From Calliopum simillimum (lineage: Eukaryota; Arthropoda; Insecta; Diptera; Lauxaniidae), in contig OX638371.1 in NCBI GenBank assembly GCA_951812925.1, forward strand, positions 48,520,101 through 48,584,100: 64,000 nt of DNA, read 5' to 3'. Positions 32,305 to 43,430 of the stretch are shown here, piece after piece. The position numbers and the translations under genes are program-made. Under the pieces are notes generated by a model that saw nothing but the letters and a program-made list of their open reading frames with translations, did no database searches and was not told where the DNA came from. The stretch's first letter is position 1. The number at the start of each line of letters is the position of its first letter.

Positions 32305-33013
32305 AAAATGGCAGAAAATATCTATATTAAATAATATTTCTCTCAAAAAAATTCATCTGCTTTTAGCTTGCAAGGCGGGAAAATGTAAAATTGTTTTTAG
32401 TACTAGGAAAAAAAGTTATCTTATTTTTTGAAAGTATTTCGTTACCTAAAAATTTAAATTATTCGGACCACTTAAAAATGTGAAAAATTGTATGAAAACA
32501 AGTTTGGAAGGGTTGTGGGTACCTATAATGTATGACGGACTACCATTATTTTTTGAAGCTGAACATTTTTTCCCTTGACCTAAACACACAGCAAAATTTA
32601 TTTCTTTTGAATAGTTTGAATAAAAACTTTACAAAAATTATGAAAGGTAACGTCAGACTGAAGTGCCAAAGTTTTCGATTTGGAGTGCATTCATTAGATG
32701 TTTTTCATTGAATTTTTAATTTTAAATTCATTATTACAATTTTTATAAACATATCGCTCATTTACTACAAGACCGGCTTAAGTTGAAAAACTCGGATTTG
32801 CAGAAAATGCGTTGACTTCAACCTTGCAGAAATGACATTTTCTATACTCAAACGGTGAGCGAAATATGAAATATTTACACAATAGGAAGCATGCATCATT
32901 AAATCAAAAATCGATTTTTTTTACTTGTGCCGTTCTTGTAGTAAATTATCGATATGTATCTATATACTGTAAATGAAAATAGATATTTTTGTATTATTCT
33001 TACAAAAACTTAC
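32305..33013. other. Intron 3' of exon donor, no gene
   Basis: Nothing recognised apart from the DIP2 donor at 33013-33008. Confidence 0.45.
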
Positions 33014-33118
33014 CAACGTGATCACCAGTTTCTACCTTCCCCCGTTCTTGTAATAAAGCTGCTATTTTTTCTGCCCGCTTATGTAGTTCTGAACATGTCA
33101 AAGTTTTTGCAATAGTTC
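33014..33118 (-). CDS. DIP2: DIP2 homologue, 35-codon internal exon
   Basis: Minus strand, between acceptor TTTTAG (AG at 33120-33119) and donor GTAAGT (33013-33008). The frame reads TIAKTLTCSELHKRAEKI then AALLQERGKVETGDHV, which in DIP2 proteins immediately precedes the FPPGLDLLCAFYGC segment coded by the exon at 6364-6733. The exon ends with one base of a codon (G) and the next starts with CC, giving Ala between DHV and LIF, as expected. Both splice sites are consensus, and the phase match across 26.3 kb supports a single transcript. Confidence 0.92.
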
Positions 33119-33229
33119 CTAAAAGATACAAAACTTAAATTAATCTATATATTAATACTTTAAGGCGAAGTTAACAGAAAGCTAAAATTAAATAAATATG
33201 TTGTCTGTAAGCAGAGATGGACAGTTATC

Positions 33230-33345
33230 ACTGTTTTCTACAGTAATTAAGGGATCCGTATTAGGGATCCCGTCCTTTTTGAGATCCCAAAAATCCCAAA
33301 ATTAGTTGATATGAATTTCAAGATCCCGTTTTTTAATTTTTACTT
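33230..33345. repeat. GGATCCC-rich stretch
   Basis: GGATCC or GATCCC recurs five times within about 110 bp (for example AGGGATCCGTATTAGGGATC, GAGATCCC). No explanation found. Confidence 0.5.
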
Positions 33346-33404
33346 CACTAAAATTATATTTTTAAACGAAAAGATGACTTTTGCTAAGTTCTAACTTTTG
33401 ATCT

Positions 33405-33625
33405 TATAGCCCCGGAAAATTAGACGAAAAAAGAGCTGCTGTGCGAAAAAATTCCAAGTGAATTTTTTTCACCTGAATTATATTTATTTATGCATGGTTA
33501 ATAATGTGTAAAAAGTCCATTGATATCCATTGTGCGCATAAAAAGTTATTCAGGCTCAAAGGTAGCTAAAATCAGTTTTTCGCAAATGTCTCGCTAACGC
33601 AAACTTTTACAGAAATTTGAAAATA
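33405..33625. mobile_element. TATAGCCC-family foldback, single arm
   Basis: Starts TATAGCCCCGGAAAATTAGA and follows copy 1 through AATTCCAAGTGAATTTTTTT and AAAAGTTATTCAGGCTC. The opposite arm is absent. Confidence 0.75.
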
Positions 33626-34277
33626 AAACTTGGTGCGAAATTGAGGACAATAGTCATACAGATAACATTTAGTTTCGAATAATGCTTCCACAAATTTGTT
33701 TACCAGAATGCCTTATAGTTTTAACCAATGTATTAATGAAAGATATTGATATATTTTTTTAATGGTGGCACTAGGGGGTATTCTTCCCAAAAAACGAGGT
33801 GAAAAAAGTAAGCTAGTCGTTTCTGTCTTTCGCAAATGAAACCTATACCAGTTTTTCGAGCTTTTTCCGAGCTGCTAGAAAATAATTTCGAGCTGTATCA
33901 AAAAATCAACGAAAACCGGAAAACTCGTAAAAACTATTTGACTAGCTTAAAAGACACATTTAAGCATGACAACACTGAACATAACAGTTGCAATTTGTTG
34001 GGTTTAAAACATGTAATGAAAGCACTGTAGTATTTCTATACGTCCATTAAGTTAGCAGAGTGAAAATGGCAGAACTGAAAAAAAAAGCCATAATTATAGG
34101 CTAATTTTGGGCCCAAACGCCGAATTTTAGGCTTTTCATTTTTTTTTTTTTAAGTTAGCTCTGCTAGCTTAAACTTAAGCTATGTATTTCGATAAAAAAC
34201 ATATGGGACGTATATTGAACTAAAGTTAGCAGTTAATAATTATAGGATCAAATCGATTTTCTTGAAATAAGGAACTT
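33626..34277. other. No gene recognised; one short unexplained ORF
   Basis: A 64-codon frame at 33836-34030 (+) begins MKPIPVFRAFSELLENNFEL. No family was recognised and no continuation is visible. Confidence 0.3.
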
Positions 34278-34445
34278 TGAATAACAACAATTCCAGACAA
34301 AAAAAAAACAACAAAAAAAACAACAAAAACAACACCAACAACAACAACTGTGCAACAACAACTTTACTACTCCTTCAAAAACAACAAAGAGAACCAGCTT
34401 TACAACAACAAATTTACTACTACTACAACAACAGTAATTTTACTC
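34278..34445. repeat. (AAC)n-rich low-complexity tract
   Basis: Interrupted AAC/AAA/TAC triplets; the Asn- and Thr-rich translation is a by-product. 34446-34723 shows nothing further. Confidence 0.75.
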
Positions 34446-34723
34446 CCAAAAATCCAAAGGAAGCGCAACTTCTTGATTTCCCAACGGAAGGGAAAAGGAA
34501 GCGCATCTTGTTCATACACTAGAGATACGCGTTTAAAACGGACATGCCTATACAAAATACAAAGGAGCATTCAGCACGAAAGATGCGCATGTTTGCATAC
34601 AAAGATGCTTCAGCGCAGCTTTGCCCCGCTGTTAAAAACAGAAACGCACATACAGTTTGTCAAGAATGTCTTTTTACATTGAAAATAAATTCATATTTTC
34701 AACTTATTAAGCAAAAAAAAAAC

Positions 34724-36042
34724 ATACTTCTTACATTTTTGCCAAACTTTTTTTCGTGAATAGTAGTTACTTACTATATTTAAAAAGGAATCGTGAAAAT
34801 AAAATTTGCAAATTTAATGCAAAATAAAGAAAAAATCAACAAAAACAAATAATACTCGATTTTTGAAGTGTCAAGAAAGTCTTTTTACAAATAAAAATAA
34901 ATGTTTTTATATTAAATTTTTAGTATATTCCTTGTTTACAGCCATCTTTGAATGACCACCATAAGCATCTACCACACATTGTAGACGTTTTTGCATAGAA
35001 GGAACCAACTTTTTCAGGTTGTAATTACTCGATCTTTTCCAATATTGTATTTTCAAATGAAGTTCGGTATTTGGTTGTCTTTCAGTGATCTTTTTCTTTC
35101 AATAGACCCACAAATTTTCGATAGGATTATAGTCGGGACTTTGGACTAATGTATCCATCACTTTGCCACAGTTAAACTGAAGCCATATTCGCACCATAGT
35201 CGCTTATGCTTTCGATCATTACGCTGATGGAATTTGAAATGGGGTTTTCGGTCCCTGATAAACCCAAATTGTCAAGTTTTTTAATGTGAAATGGTTAGAT
35301 AATCTTTCGAGTTCATGGTTGTGTCTTTAAAGGACAAGTCATAATACTAAATTTTAACAGTCGGAATGATGTGATATTAAAATTGAAAAATTTTTTATTA
35401 TGACTTGGAGGTGGCAGAGGAGTAGAAACTTATCCTCTAAAGATACAACCATGAACTCGAAAGAATATCTAACCATTTCACATTAAAAAAACTTGACAAT
35501 TTGGGTTTATCAGGGACCGAAAACCCCATCTCAAATTCTGTCAGCGTAATGATCGAAAGCATAAGCGACTATGGTGCGAATGTGGCTTCAGTTTAACTGT
35601 GGCAAAGTGATGGATACATTAGTCCAAAGTCCCGACTATAATCCTATCGAAAATTTGTGGGTCTATTTTAAGAAAAAGGTCGCTGAAAGACAACCAAATA
35701 CCGAACTTCATTTGAAAATACAATATTGGAAAAGACCGAGAAATTACAACCTGAAAAAGTTGGTTCCTTCTATGCAAAAACGTCTACAATGTGTGGTAGA
35801 TACTTATTGTGGTCATTCAAAGATGGCTGTAAACAAGGAATATACTAAAAATTTAATATAAAAACATTTCTTTTTATTTGTAAAAAGACTTTCTTGACAT
35901 TTCAAAAATCGAGTATTATTTGTTTTTGATGATTTTTTCTTTATTTTGAATTAAATTTGCAAATTTTTGTTTCACGAATCCTTTTAAATATAGTAAGCAA
36001 CTATTATTCATGAAAAAAAGTTTGGCAAAAATGTAAGAAGTA
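34724..36042. mobile_element. 1.3-kb palindrome of two Tc1-like 3' ends
   Basis: Left arm 34724-35338 and right arm 35428-36042 are inverted copies (ATACTTCTTACAT at one end, ATGTAAGAAGT at the other). Each arm codes, toward the outside, the same transposase tail. The centre (35340-35425) is unique. Arms differ by a few bases and one codon-level change per region. Confidence 0.85.
35571..35861 (+). pseudogene. Tc1-like transposase C-terminal fragment
   Basis: LVQSPDYNPIENLWVYFKKK carries the third catalytic motif (E of PIEN) of a DD34E Tc1 transposase, followed by the usual tail to MQKRLQCVVDTYCGHSK. Proline before QSP is changed and the first two catalytic residues are absent. The inverted arm to the left holds the same tail on the minus strand with an in-frame stop near IENLWVY. 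Confidence 0.75.
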
Positions 36043-36295
36043 CGAAAAAGTTAAAAGTGCGCTTTGAAGAAAAAGCTCATGGCTATTTAATGCCGCTGCC
36101 AAAAGTGAACTAGACTACTTTCAGGATGTACGCCATGTGTCTGAAAATAGCGTTTCTTGCACTTTAAATCAAGGATAACTCGGGTCTCTGATGTGATGGA
36201 GCAAATCGAAGGTCATATTCGGATTCAGCGATCAAAAATCTATAAAAATCTCCTACTCTCATTTCATACTTTTTTAACTTTTTCAAAAAAGCAGG

Positions 36296-36604
36296 ACTGT
36301 GTAATCTGTTCAATGAGTTTGTTCCTATTAAACGAAAGCTAATTAAAGATAAACAAAGACCCTGGTTTAATCGTAAAATAAAAAATTTAATTTTGCTGCG
36401 AAATTGTGCGTTCAATAGGTGGAAGCGTTTCAAAACCCCCGAACTTTATGAGGCGTTTAAAATTTTACGTTCGAATGTTGTAAGAGAAGTGAAAACTGCA
36501 AAAAAGAAATTTTATGATGAAAAATTCAGTTTGGCCGTTGGTAGCAAACGAACATGGCAAGAGATACGTCGCATTGGTATAAATAAAAAAAATATTAAAG
36601 GCGA
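36296..36604 (+). pseudogene. LINE2 ORF2 linker fragment
   Basis: Translation from about 36296 runs NLFNEFVPIKRKL, PWFNRKIKNLI, NRWKRFKTPELYEAFKILRS and WQEIRRIGINKKNIKG; equivalents in LINE1 lie at 2660-2950. It is cut at GGAGCCGGCAATAC by the foldback MITE. Confidence 0.88.
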
Positions 36605-36809
36605 GGAGCCGGCAATACTAAAAGTGCCGTCATCGCGGATTTTGAAATTTTTAATGCAAAATGGCAGGTTACACTAAGGCGAATAAGAAAAGCTTGGTTA
36701 GCATGGCTATAGCCTGTCAGAAATATTTATAAATGATTTTTGAATTATTAAATTTTCGGAATGTTTTGCCGTCATCTTATTATTAATCGATGATAAATTT
36801 CATAACCAT

Positions 36810-37234
36810 TGTTCAGGTGCACATAATTTGACCCTGTGGACGGTCCCCGTGAAAGGAACTTCTGAATGCGACTTAACGAACCATTGGATATCGATTTGGC
36901 GTTTATATCGATTTCTGCGGCAAAGTTGGCAGTTCTGGAATGTCAATATGTTTTTCCAGTCGGCATATATATAGAAAATTTTCGAGCGCGTTTGGTCATT
37001 ACAATTGTCCATTTTGCAAATTGTTCACTTAAAGTTTAAAACCGCGGTATTAAAATCATATTTTGTAAATGTAATAAAAGTACCAGTCGTACATACAATA
37101 AACGTGCTCAAATTGAAACCCACGAAAAAACAAAAAGGATTTTTTAATCAATTAGTTTTTCTTCGCTGCACAGGATAAAAAGTGCTGCAGATTGCCGTTC
37201 CCTGCAATACCCAAGGGTGATATCGCCATAAACA
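36810..37234 (+). repeat. Left LTR (425 bp)
   Basis: Begins TGTTCAGGTGCACATAAT and ends GCCATAAACA. Relative to the right LTR it has 17 extra bases (a local duplication around ATATCGATTT near 36890) and about seven substitutions. Confidence 0.88.
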
Positions 37235-37612
37235 TTTTATGATCCTACGAGCCAGATTCTGGATTGGCAATAAATTGAGGTCCTCCATCGTCATCATTTC
37301 ATCTTATCCATCGTCATCTTTTCATCATACTCATCATCATCTTTTCATCGTACTCATCAGCACCTTTTCATCGAACTTATCAGCAGCTTTCCATCGCCAT
37401 CATCAACCAGCGACTTGGTCATCATCATATCATTGTAGTCACGGAAACTCACGTTGCGGGAGCACCTACTAATAACAAAATCTACGCGGGAGCAAAAAAC
37501 AGGTTAGGTTTTTCACATTTTTTTTCTCATATTTCCCTACCAAGATTTGCATATTTTCCCACAAATTTACATAAACCTGAACTCACTTGTACTTTTAAAT
37601 ACATATGTATAT
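37235..37612. repeat. LTR-element leader with CATCATC-type repeat
   Basis: 37266-37430 is an irregular TCATC/TCATCTTTTCATC array, C+T rich. The remainder has no ORF. Confidence 0.6.
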
Positions 37613-40096
37613 TAGAGCGGATCAAATTGTTCGAAACTAAATTTTTTGACCTGGTAACATCCAGTTTCGGATTCTACGTCAAATTTCATGTAAAAAATTC
37701 CTAGGGACCATATATGTGCGGTGAATTTCGAGGCGCCTTAAAATCGTTTGAAGTTTTGAGTGTTTTTTTCTACTGCGAGATTGTCTTTGAAAATTTAGAT
37801 CTTCCGAACGATTTATTGTAGTACAATGATCTTGGGTTCTTTGGAAAGGTGTTGCTGCGTTTTATCAATTTATGGCTAATTTTTTGAAAAACGTCATCGA
37901 GTTCTAAAGTTATGACCTTCTGAATGAAGACATATGAAAAATTTATACTAAATGTATTAGAAATCACATCTTCTTCGAATAAAAAATTTTAACTTTTAAA
38001 TTTTTTTATAGTGCATAAAAATACCTTTCTTACGAGGGTCTATTCATCAAGATACGACTAGCCATTCCAAAGCTATGACACTTTTGAATGAAGTCAGTTG
38101 AGAACTTCATACTAAGTGTATTAAAAATCACATCTTCTTGGAAAAAAAAAAATTGTAACTTTAAAATTTTTCTATAGCGCATAAAAATACCTTTCCAACG
38201 CAGGTCTGCTTTTTAAGATAAGGCTAGTCAATCTTAAGTTATAATCTTTTGAATGAAAGCAGATTCCTAATTTAGTGTATGAACAAACGAAATATTTTGT
38301 CTGCTAATTTAGAAGCAAGTAATTTAGAAGGTTTATTCACTAAATCCGAAATAGAGTGGTCATTTTTCATCCGATCTTGGACCGCGAGGTCTCAAAATTT
38401 TTGTTATAAAATACGTTAGTGATGAAAATAATAATATTTTTACTTTCTAAATTTTTCAGTCCGGAAATGGGTTCTGTATAATAATGAGAGATATCCTTTC
38501 ATTAAAGGCTTATAACTTGGAGAGAAGGGACTAAATGTAAAAATGATTAAAGTACGAATTTTTTGGTGGTAGTTTTAGCTATCCGTATCAAATGACAAAA
38601 AATAATTTTACTTTATGCTGTTTTAGTTATTTAGCTTTAAGGAGGTCTCAAAGAAGTGTTTTCTTCACTTTTGGGAGGGATCCTGACAAGATACAAAAAA
38701 ACCAAGCTCAGAGTTGTAATAAGGAGATTCCATTCTACCATAAACGGCTTTAAAAACCAAGGACAGAAAACCATGGTTGGACTGAACGGAGGTTAGGGGA
38801 TAAAAAATGGACCACCGCAGATCCTGGCAACATCCTATTTCTTGTTACTTTGGGTTAACCTATATGCTCAGTTTTTGGTGCTTCTATATTTCATTGGTCC
38901 AGTTTTTTTATCATCTAACCCACGTCCAGTTCAACCATAGTTTTCCGTCCTCGGTTTTTATATCCATTTATGGTAGAATGAAATCTCCTTATTACGACTC
39001 TGGGCTTGGTTTTTTTGTATCATGTCAGGATCCTGAGTTATTCCCTCCCAAAAGTGAAGAAAACACTTTTTTGAGACCTACCTAAAGCTAAATAACTAAA
39101 ACAGCATAAAGTAAAATTATTTTTTGTCATTTGCTACGGATAGCTAAAGCTACCACCAAAAATTCGTACTTTAATCATTTTTACACTTAGTCCCTCCTCT
39201 CCAAGTTATAAGCCTTTAATGAAAGGATATCTCTCAATATTATACAGAACCCATTTCCGGACTGAAAAATTTAGAAAGTAAAAATTTTATTATTTTCATC
39301 AATAACGTATTTTATTACAAAAATTTTGAGACCTCTCGGTCCAAGATCGGTTGAAAAATGACTACTCTATTTCGGATTTAGTGAATAAACCTACTAAATT
39401 ACTTGCTTCTAAATTAGCAGACAAAATATTTCGTTTGTTCATACACTAAATTAGGAATCTGCTTTCATTCAAAAGATTATAACTTTAGATTGACTAGCCG
39501 TATCTTAAAAAGCAGACCTGCGTTGGAAAGGTATTTTTATGCGCTATAAAAAAATTTTAAAGTTACAATTTTTTTTTTTCCAAGAAGATGTGAGTTTTAA
39601 TACACTTTGTATGAAGTTCTCAACTGACTTCATTCAAAAGTGTCATAGCTTTGGAATGGCTAGTCGTATCTTGATGAATAGACCCTCGTAAGAAAGGTAT
39701 TTTTATGCACTATAAAAAAATTTAAAATTTAAAATTTTTTATTCGAAGAAGATGTGATTTCTAATACATTTAGTATAAATTTTTCATATATCTTCATTCA
39801 GAAGGTCATAACTTTAGAACCCGATGACTTTTTTCAAAAAATTAGCCATAAATTGATAAAACGCAGCAACACCTTTCCAAAGAACCCAAGATCATTGTAC
39901 TACAATAAATCGTTCGGAAGATCTAAATTTTCAAAGACAATCTCACAGTAGAAAAAAACACTCAAAACTTCAAACGATTTTAAGGCGCCTCGAAATTCAC
40001 CGCACATATATGGTCCCTAGGAGTTTTTTACATGAAATTTGACGTAGAATCCGAAACTGGATGTTACCGAGTCAAAAAATGAATTGATCCTCTCTA
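37613..40096. mobile_element. hAT-type giant foldback, 8-bp duplication ATGTATAT
   Basis: Ends TAGAGCGGATC and GATCCTCTCTA; ATGTATAT at 37605-37612 and 40097-40104. Arms of nearly 1.2 kb surround a spacer of about 120 bp near 38810-38920. Same end family as the 766-bp element at 15335 (TAGAGAGGATC; both continue with CGGTGAATTTCGA and GTTTGAAGTTTTG). No coding capacity; open frames mirror each other in the arms. Confidence 0.9.
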
Positions 40097-40104
40097 ATGT
40101 ATAT

Positions 40105-41454
40105 ACGCTTTTATGTACAATTTTTAATTTTTTTTCTAATCATTTTTACAAACTAACCCCATTTGCATTTGCATTTGACATTCACACATACCTAATTACA
40201 TGCAATCATTTTTTTGGATTTATCAGTGTTGTGCAAAATTTCATTTTACAGTCATTTGCTTTAAATTGTAGTTTATAGTAATTTTGATGATTTAAAGTGA
40301 ATTTAGCGTAATTTTTCAAAATAAAAGTAACTTTCGAAAAAAAAATTTTTTACAAAATCTCAAAATTAAAAAATTTAAAAATTTTTGAATTTGTAATACC
40401 AAACGACACAATTCGCACCAAATATTGCACATTTTAACCTAATCTTCATATCCCGAATTGAAACATTTTTTAAACGCGTCGCGAACGGTGTTTTTTAATT
40501 AAGTGAATTCTTGGTTTCAAGATTCAGTTCAATCGTTTTCGTTTCTTCCACAATCCCAAGTTATATAAATCCATTTACATTTTTTTTTGCTAGGGTTGAA
40601 TGTTTGTAGAACCATATCCCTAAATTTGTTATACAGCATTGTGAGCCCAAGGGACAAAATAAAAACTTTTGTAAAACTATATACATATTTGTACTATATA
40701 CATCTATGTACTATATACATATATGTAATATACATATATGTAATAATAAGTGAAAAAGTGCGCGAATAGTGAAAAAAAAAAAAAACCAAAACAAAAAAAA
40801 AGCAATTTCAATAAATTAAAAAGAAAAAAGAGATTTTTTTTTGGAAAAAAAAAAAAAAAAACTGTGTTAAGTTAAGTGGTGAACTGCTGAATCATTCTAA
40901 GAATCATCGTCCTGTTACAGCCAAGGTTTTCAACATAGGTTTTTCAAGCCAATTATTGTGATACTCCATTTTCTATACATCAGAAGTTACCTGAACAGCT
41001 TCAGCCATATTAGAATTCATCTAACTCGACTTTTCTGGAACTGTGATACTGATGATAAATCAATCCTTGAGAAGCTGGTGCTGTTGAACGCGAAATTTGT
41101 TATAATCTTTGTGTGCTCTCGTTATTGGAAAATTTTTGATATGACATGTATTTGATTCGATAAAAAAGATTATTATTTCGAAATTTGCCGAAGTTTTTTT
41201 TCCAATCTTAATTCAACCATTTTAAAATTTGAATTTTTTGTGGTTTTTTGAATTTAACTCCACTGATTTAAAGAATTATCTTTTGAAAATTTTTACACGG
41301 TTTTCTGAAAAGAGTTATCGTTTGCTATTTTTCCCCAACTTTAAATTTCTTAAATAATTTATCGTTCTAGAAATTTTCGGGTTTTCTTTTTGTGGTATAG
41401 TTTTTTTGTTGTTCGAACCCATTTTTTCCGTAAATTTTTACATAGTAACATAAA
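40105..41454 (+). other. Leader region upstream of BEL gag, no gene
   Basis: A+T-rich with a TATATGTA run at 40680-40750 and long A runs. May hold the 5' LTR or leader of the BEL element at 41455, but no matching 3' copy was found. Confidence 0.4.
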
Positions 41455-42960
41455 ATGGCGTCTCTTGATACTTTTGTTCGTGCATCTGATGAGCTCGTCG
41501 AATATGAGGAATATTTTAAATCGCTTTCTGTCGAAGAGCATAAAATAATTTCTTTAGAACTGGAGAATCATGAGCTCCAAGAAATCTGGACACGGATTAA
41601 GGGTTCTTACGATAAGTGCCTCAAATCTCTCACACAACCTCTTAGGAAGAAAAAAAAGCAAGGCAAACGATGAAGACTCGGACGAAAACGTTGACATAGT
41701 CGCCATTAAATTCAAATATAGAGAGTCACATCGAAGCTTTGTACGCGTTTCCACAATTATCGCGGAAAACATCGCTTGTTTGAAAAATGAAAAAGCAAAT
41801 GACTCCGTTAACTCAACAGAAACTTTCCGTGGTCCACATATTCACGTCCCTCCGTGCGATATTGATTTGTACTCGGGCGATTACCTTTCGTGGCCGACAT
41901 TTCGCGATCTATTCACCGCCATTTTTATAAATAATTCCCGCTTAAGTAAAGTTGAAATTTTATACCATTTGCTTCAAAAAACTCGTGGGGAAGCAAAAGA
42001 AATCGTTCAAAAGGTTCCCTTAACACAGGATGGGTTTGATTTAGCGTGGGAAAATTTAAAAACCCAATATGAGAATCCTAGAATTCTCATTAACAATCAA
42101 TTAAAAATTTATTTAATTTAACTCGGATCTCGGTGGAATCTGGTAGCGCCATAAAGAATTTACAAAGAGAAATTAATAATTGTATTGCGGCTCTCGAGTT
42201 ACATAAAATAGACATTTCCAACTGGGATGCTATTATTGTTTATTTGTGCTCGACTCGATTACCTGAAAACACTCTTTCATTGTGGGAACAATACATCAGT
42301 AGGAATTCAAACATTCCGAAGTGGACCGATATGGATCAATTCCTAACCGATCAGTACCACACTTTAGAAACGGTAATGGAAATTCGGGCTCCATTAAATT
42401 TACCTAAGTCCCAATCCAATGTGAAATCCAATCAATCCCAGTCTTCATAATTTTCGAAACCCAAACCAGTGAAATCTTTTCACGCGAATCTAAATACCAG
42501 TTCACCGTGTAAACTTTGCAAAGGACTACATCCTCTGCGGTTATGCACGCGTTTTCTACAAATGAGTATATCTGATCGACTTCAGACAATAAAAAGACTA
42601 AATTGTTGCATAAATTATTTAGCTTTTGTCCATCAAGTCCGAGATTGTCAAAGTAATCACAATTGTTTCGTCTGTAAAAAACGTCATAATACTCTGCTTC
42701 ATAAGGATACAAGTGTAAACACTAATTTTCAAAATCGATCAAATAATCAAGTTCGACCATATGCATCCAACAATAGTTATTAATCGAAGAATCAAACCTC
42801 GAATACTAATCGAGCCTCTAACGACAATCGGTCGAGTGATAATAATGTAGCAAATCAACCTAATGCTAATCCCATACAGTCCACTCAAGCTTCTACCTCG
42901 GCTAATTCATCTGTTTTACCAGCTGCAACTAATTTGCAGAATTTTTTTATAACTACACCT
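41455..42960 (+). pseudogene. gag: BEL/Pao gag region, frameshifted
   Basis: Starts ATG at 41455 (MASLDTFVRASDELVEYE), homologous to the intact gag start at 63316. The capsid-like part has PPCDIDLYSGDYLSWPTFRD and TRGEAKEIVQKVPLTQDGF. Knuckles follow: CKLCKGLHPLRLC and CQSNHNCFVCKKRHNTLLH. A slip in an A run at about 41655 and a compensating slip near 42108 move the frame out and back. In-frame stops at 42448 and 42781. Would form the virus-like particle core; non-functional here. Confidence 0.88.
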
Positions 42961-43430
42961 AAAAATGTGTTGTTAGGTACTGCGATTGTGTAGTTATCAA
43001 ACTTAGGCGTAATTTATACTATTCGTGCTCTTATAGATCCTGGGTCTGAGGGTACCTTTATCTCTGAACGTCTTTGTAATCTTTTAAATTTATCTCATAA
43101 ACCTGTTAATGCTCAAGTGAGTGCTTGATCACACAAAATGTGTAGTTTTACTATAAGTTCAAGTAGGGATCCTTCTATTCAAATGTCCGTTACGGCACTT
43201 ATTCTACCAAATCTTACTGGCGATTTACCCTCTTTTGCCTTAGACTCTCAATGTCTAAGAGATTTACCTGAAATATCACTAGCTGACCCTAATTTCTATA
43301 AGAGTTCCCAAATTGATTTGTTAATCGGTGGCGATCTCTATCCAAATATTTTATTAAATAAAATTCGTAAGAATGTTTTAGGTTCACTCGTGGCACGAGA
43401 GACCGTCTTCGGATGAATTCTCACTGGTCC
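42961..43430 (+). pseudogene. BEL/Pao protease region
   Basis: A retropepsin-like motif ALIDPGSEGTFISE lies in the same frame as gag and RT, followed by SFALDSQCLRDLPEISLADP and DLLIGGDLYPNIL. Stops at 42991, 43126 and 43414. Each stop can arise by one transition from a sense codon expected in the family (Gln, Arg or Trp), so ordinary decay explains them. Confidence 0.8.

Noticed and set aside
33836..34030. 64-codon ORF as a host exon of DIP2
   Set aside because: Wrong strand, no splice sites fitting, and sequence unlike DIP2.
34277..34522. Asn-rich protein-coding ORF
   Set aside because: Translation of an interrupted AAC repeat; no start context or homologous structure.
38807..39085. 92-codon ORF in the hAT foldback as a transposase
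   Set aside because: It spans the loop and one arm, mirrors sequence on the other arm and has no DDE or zinc-finger motif.
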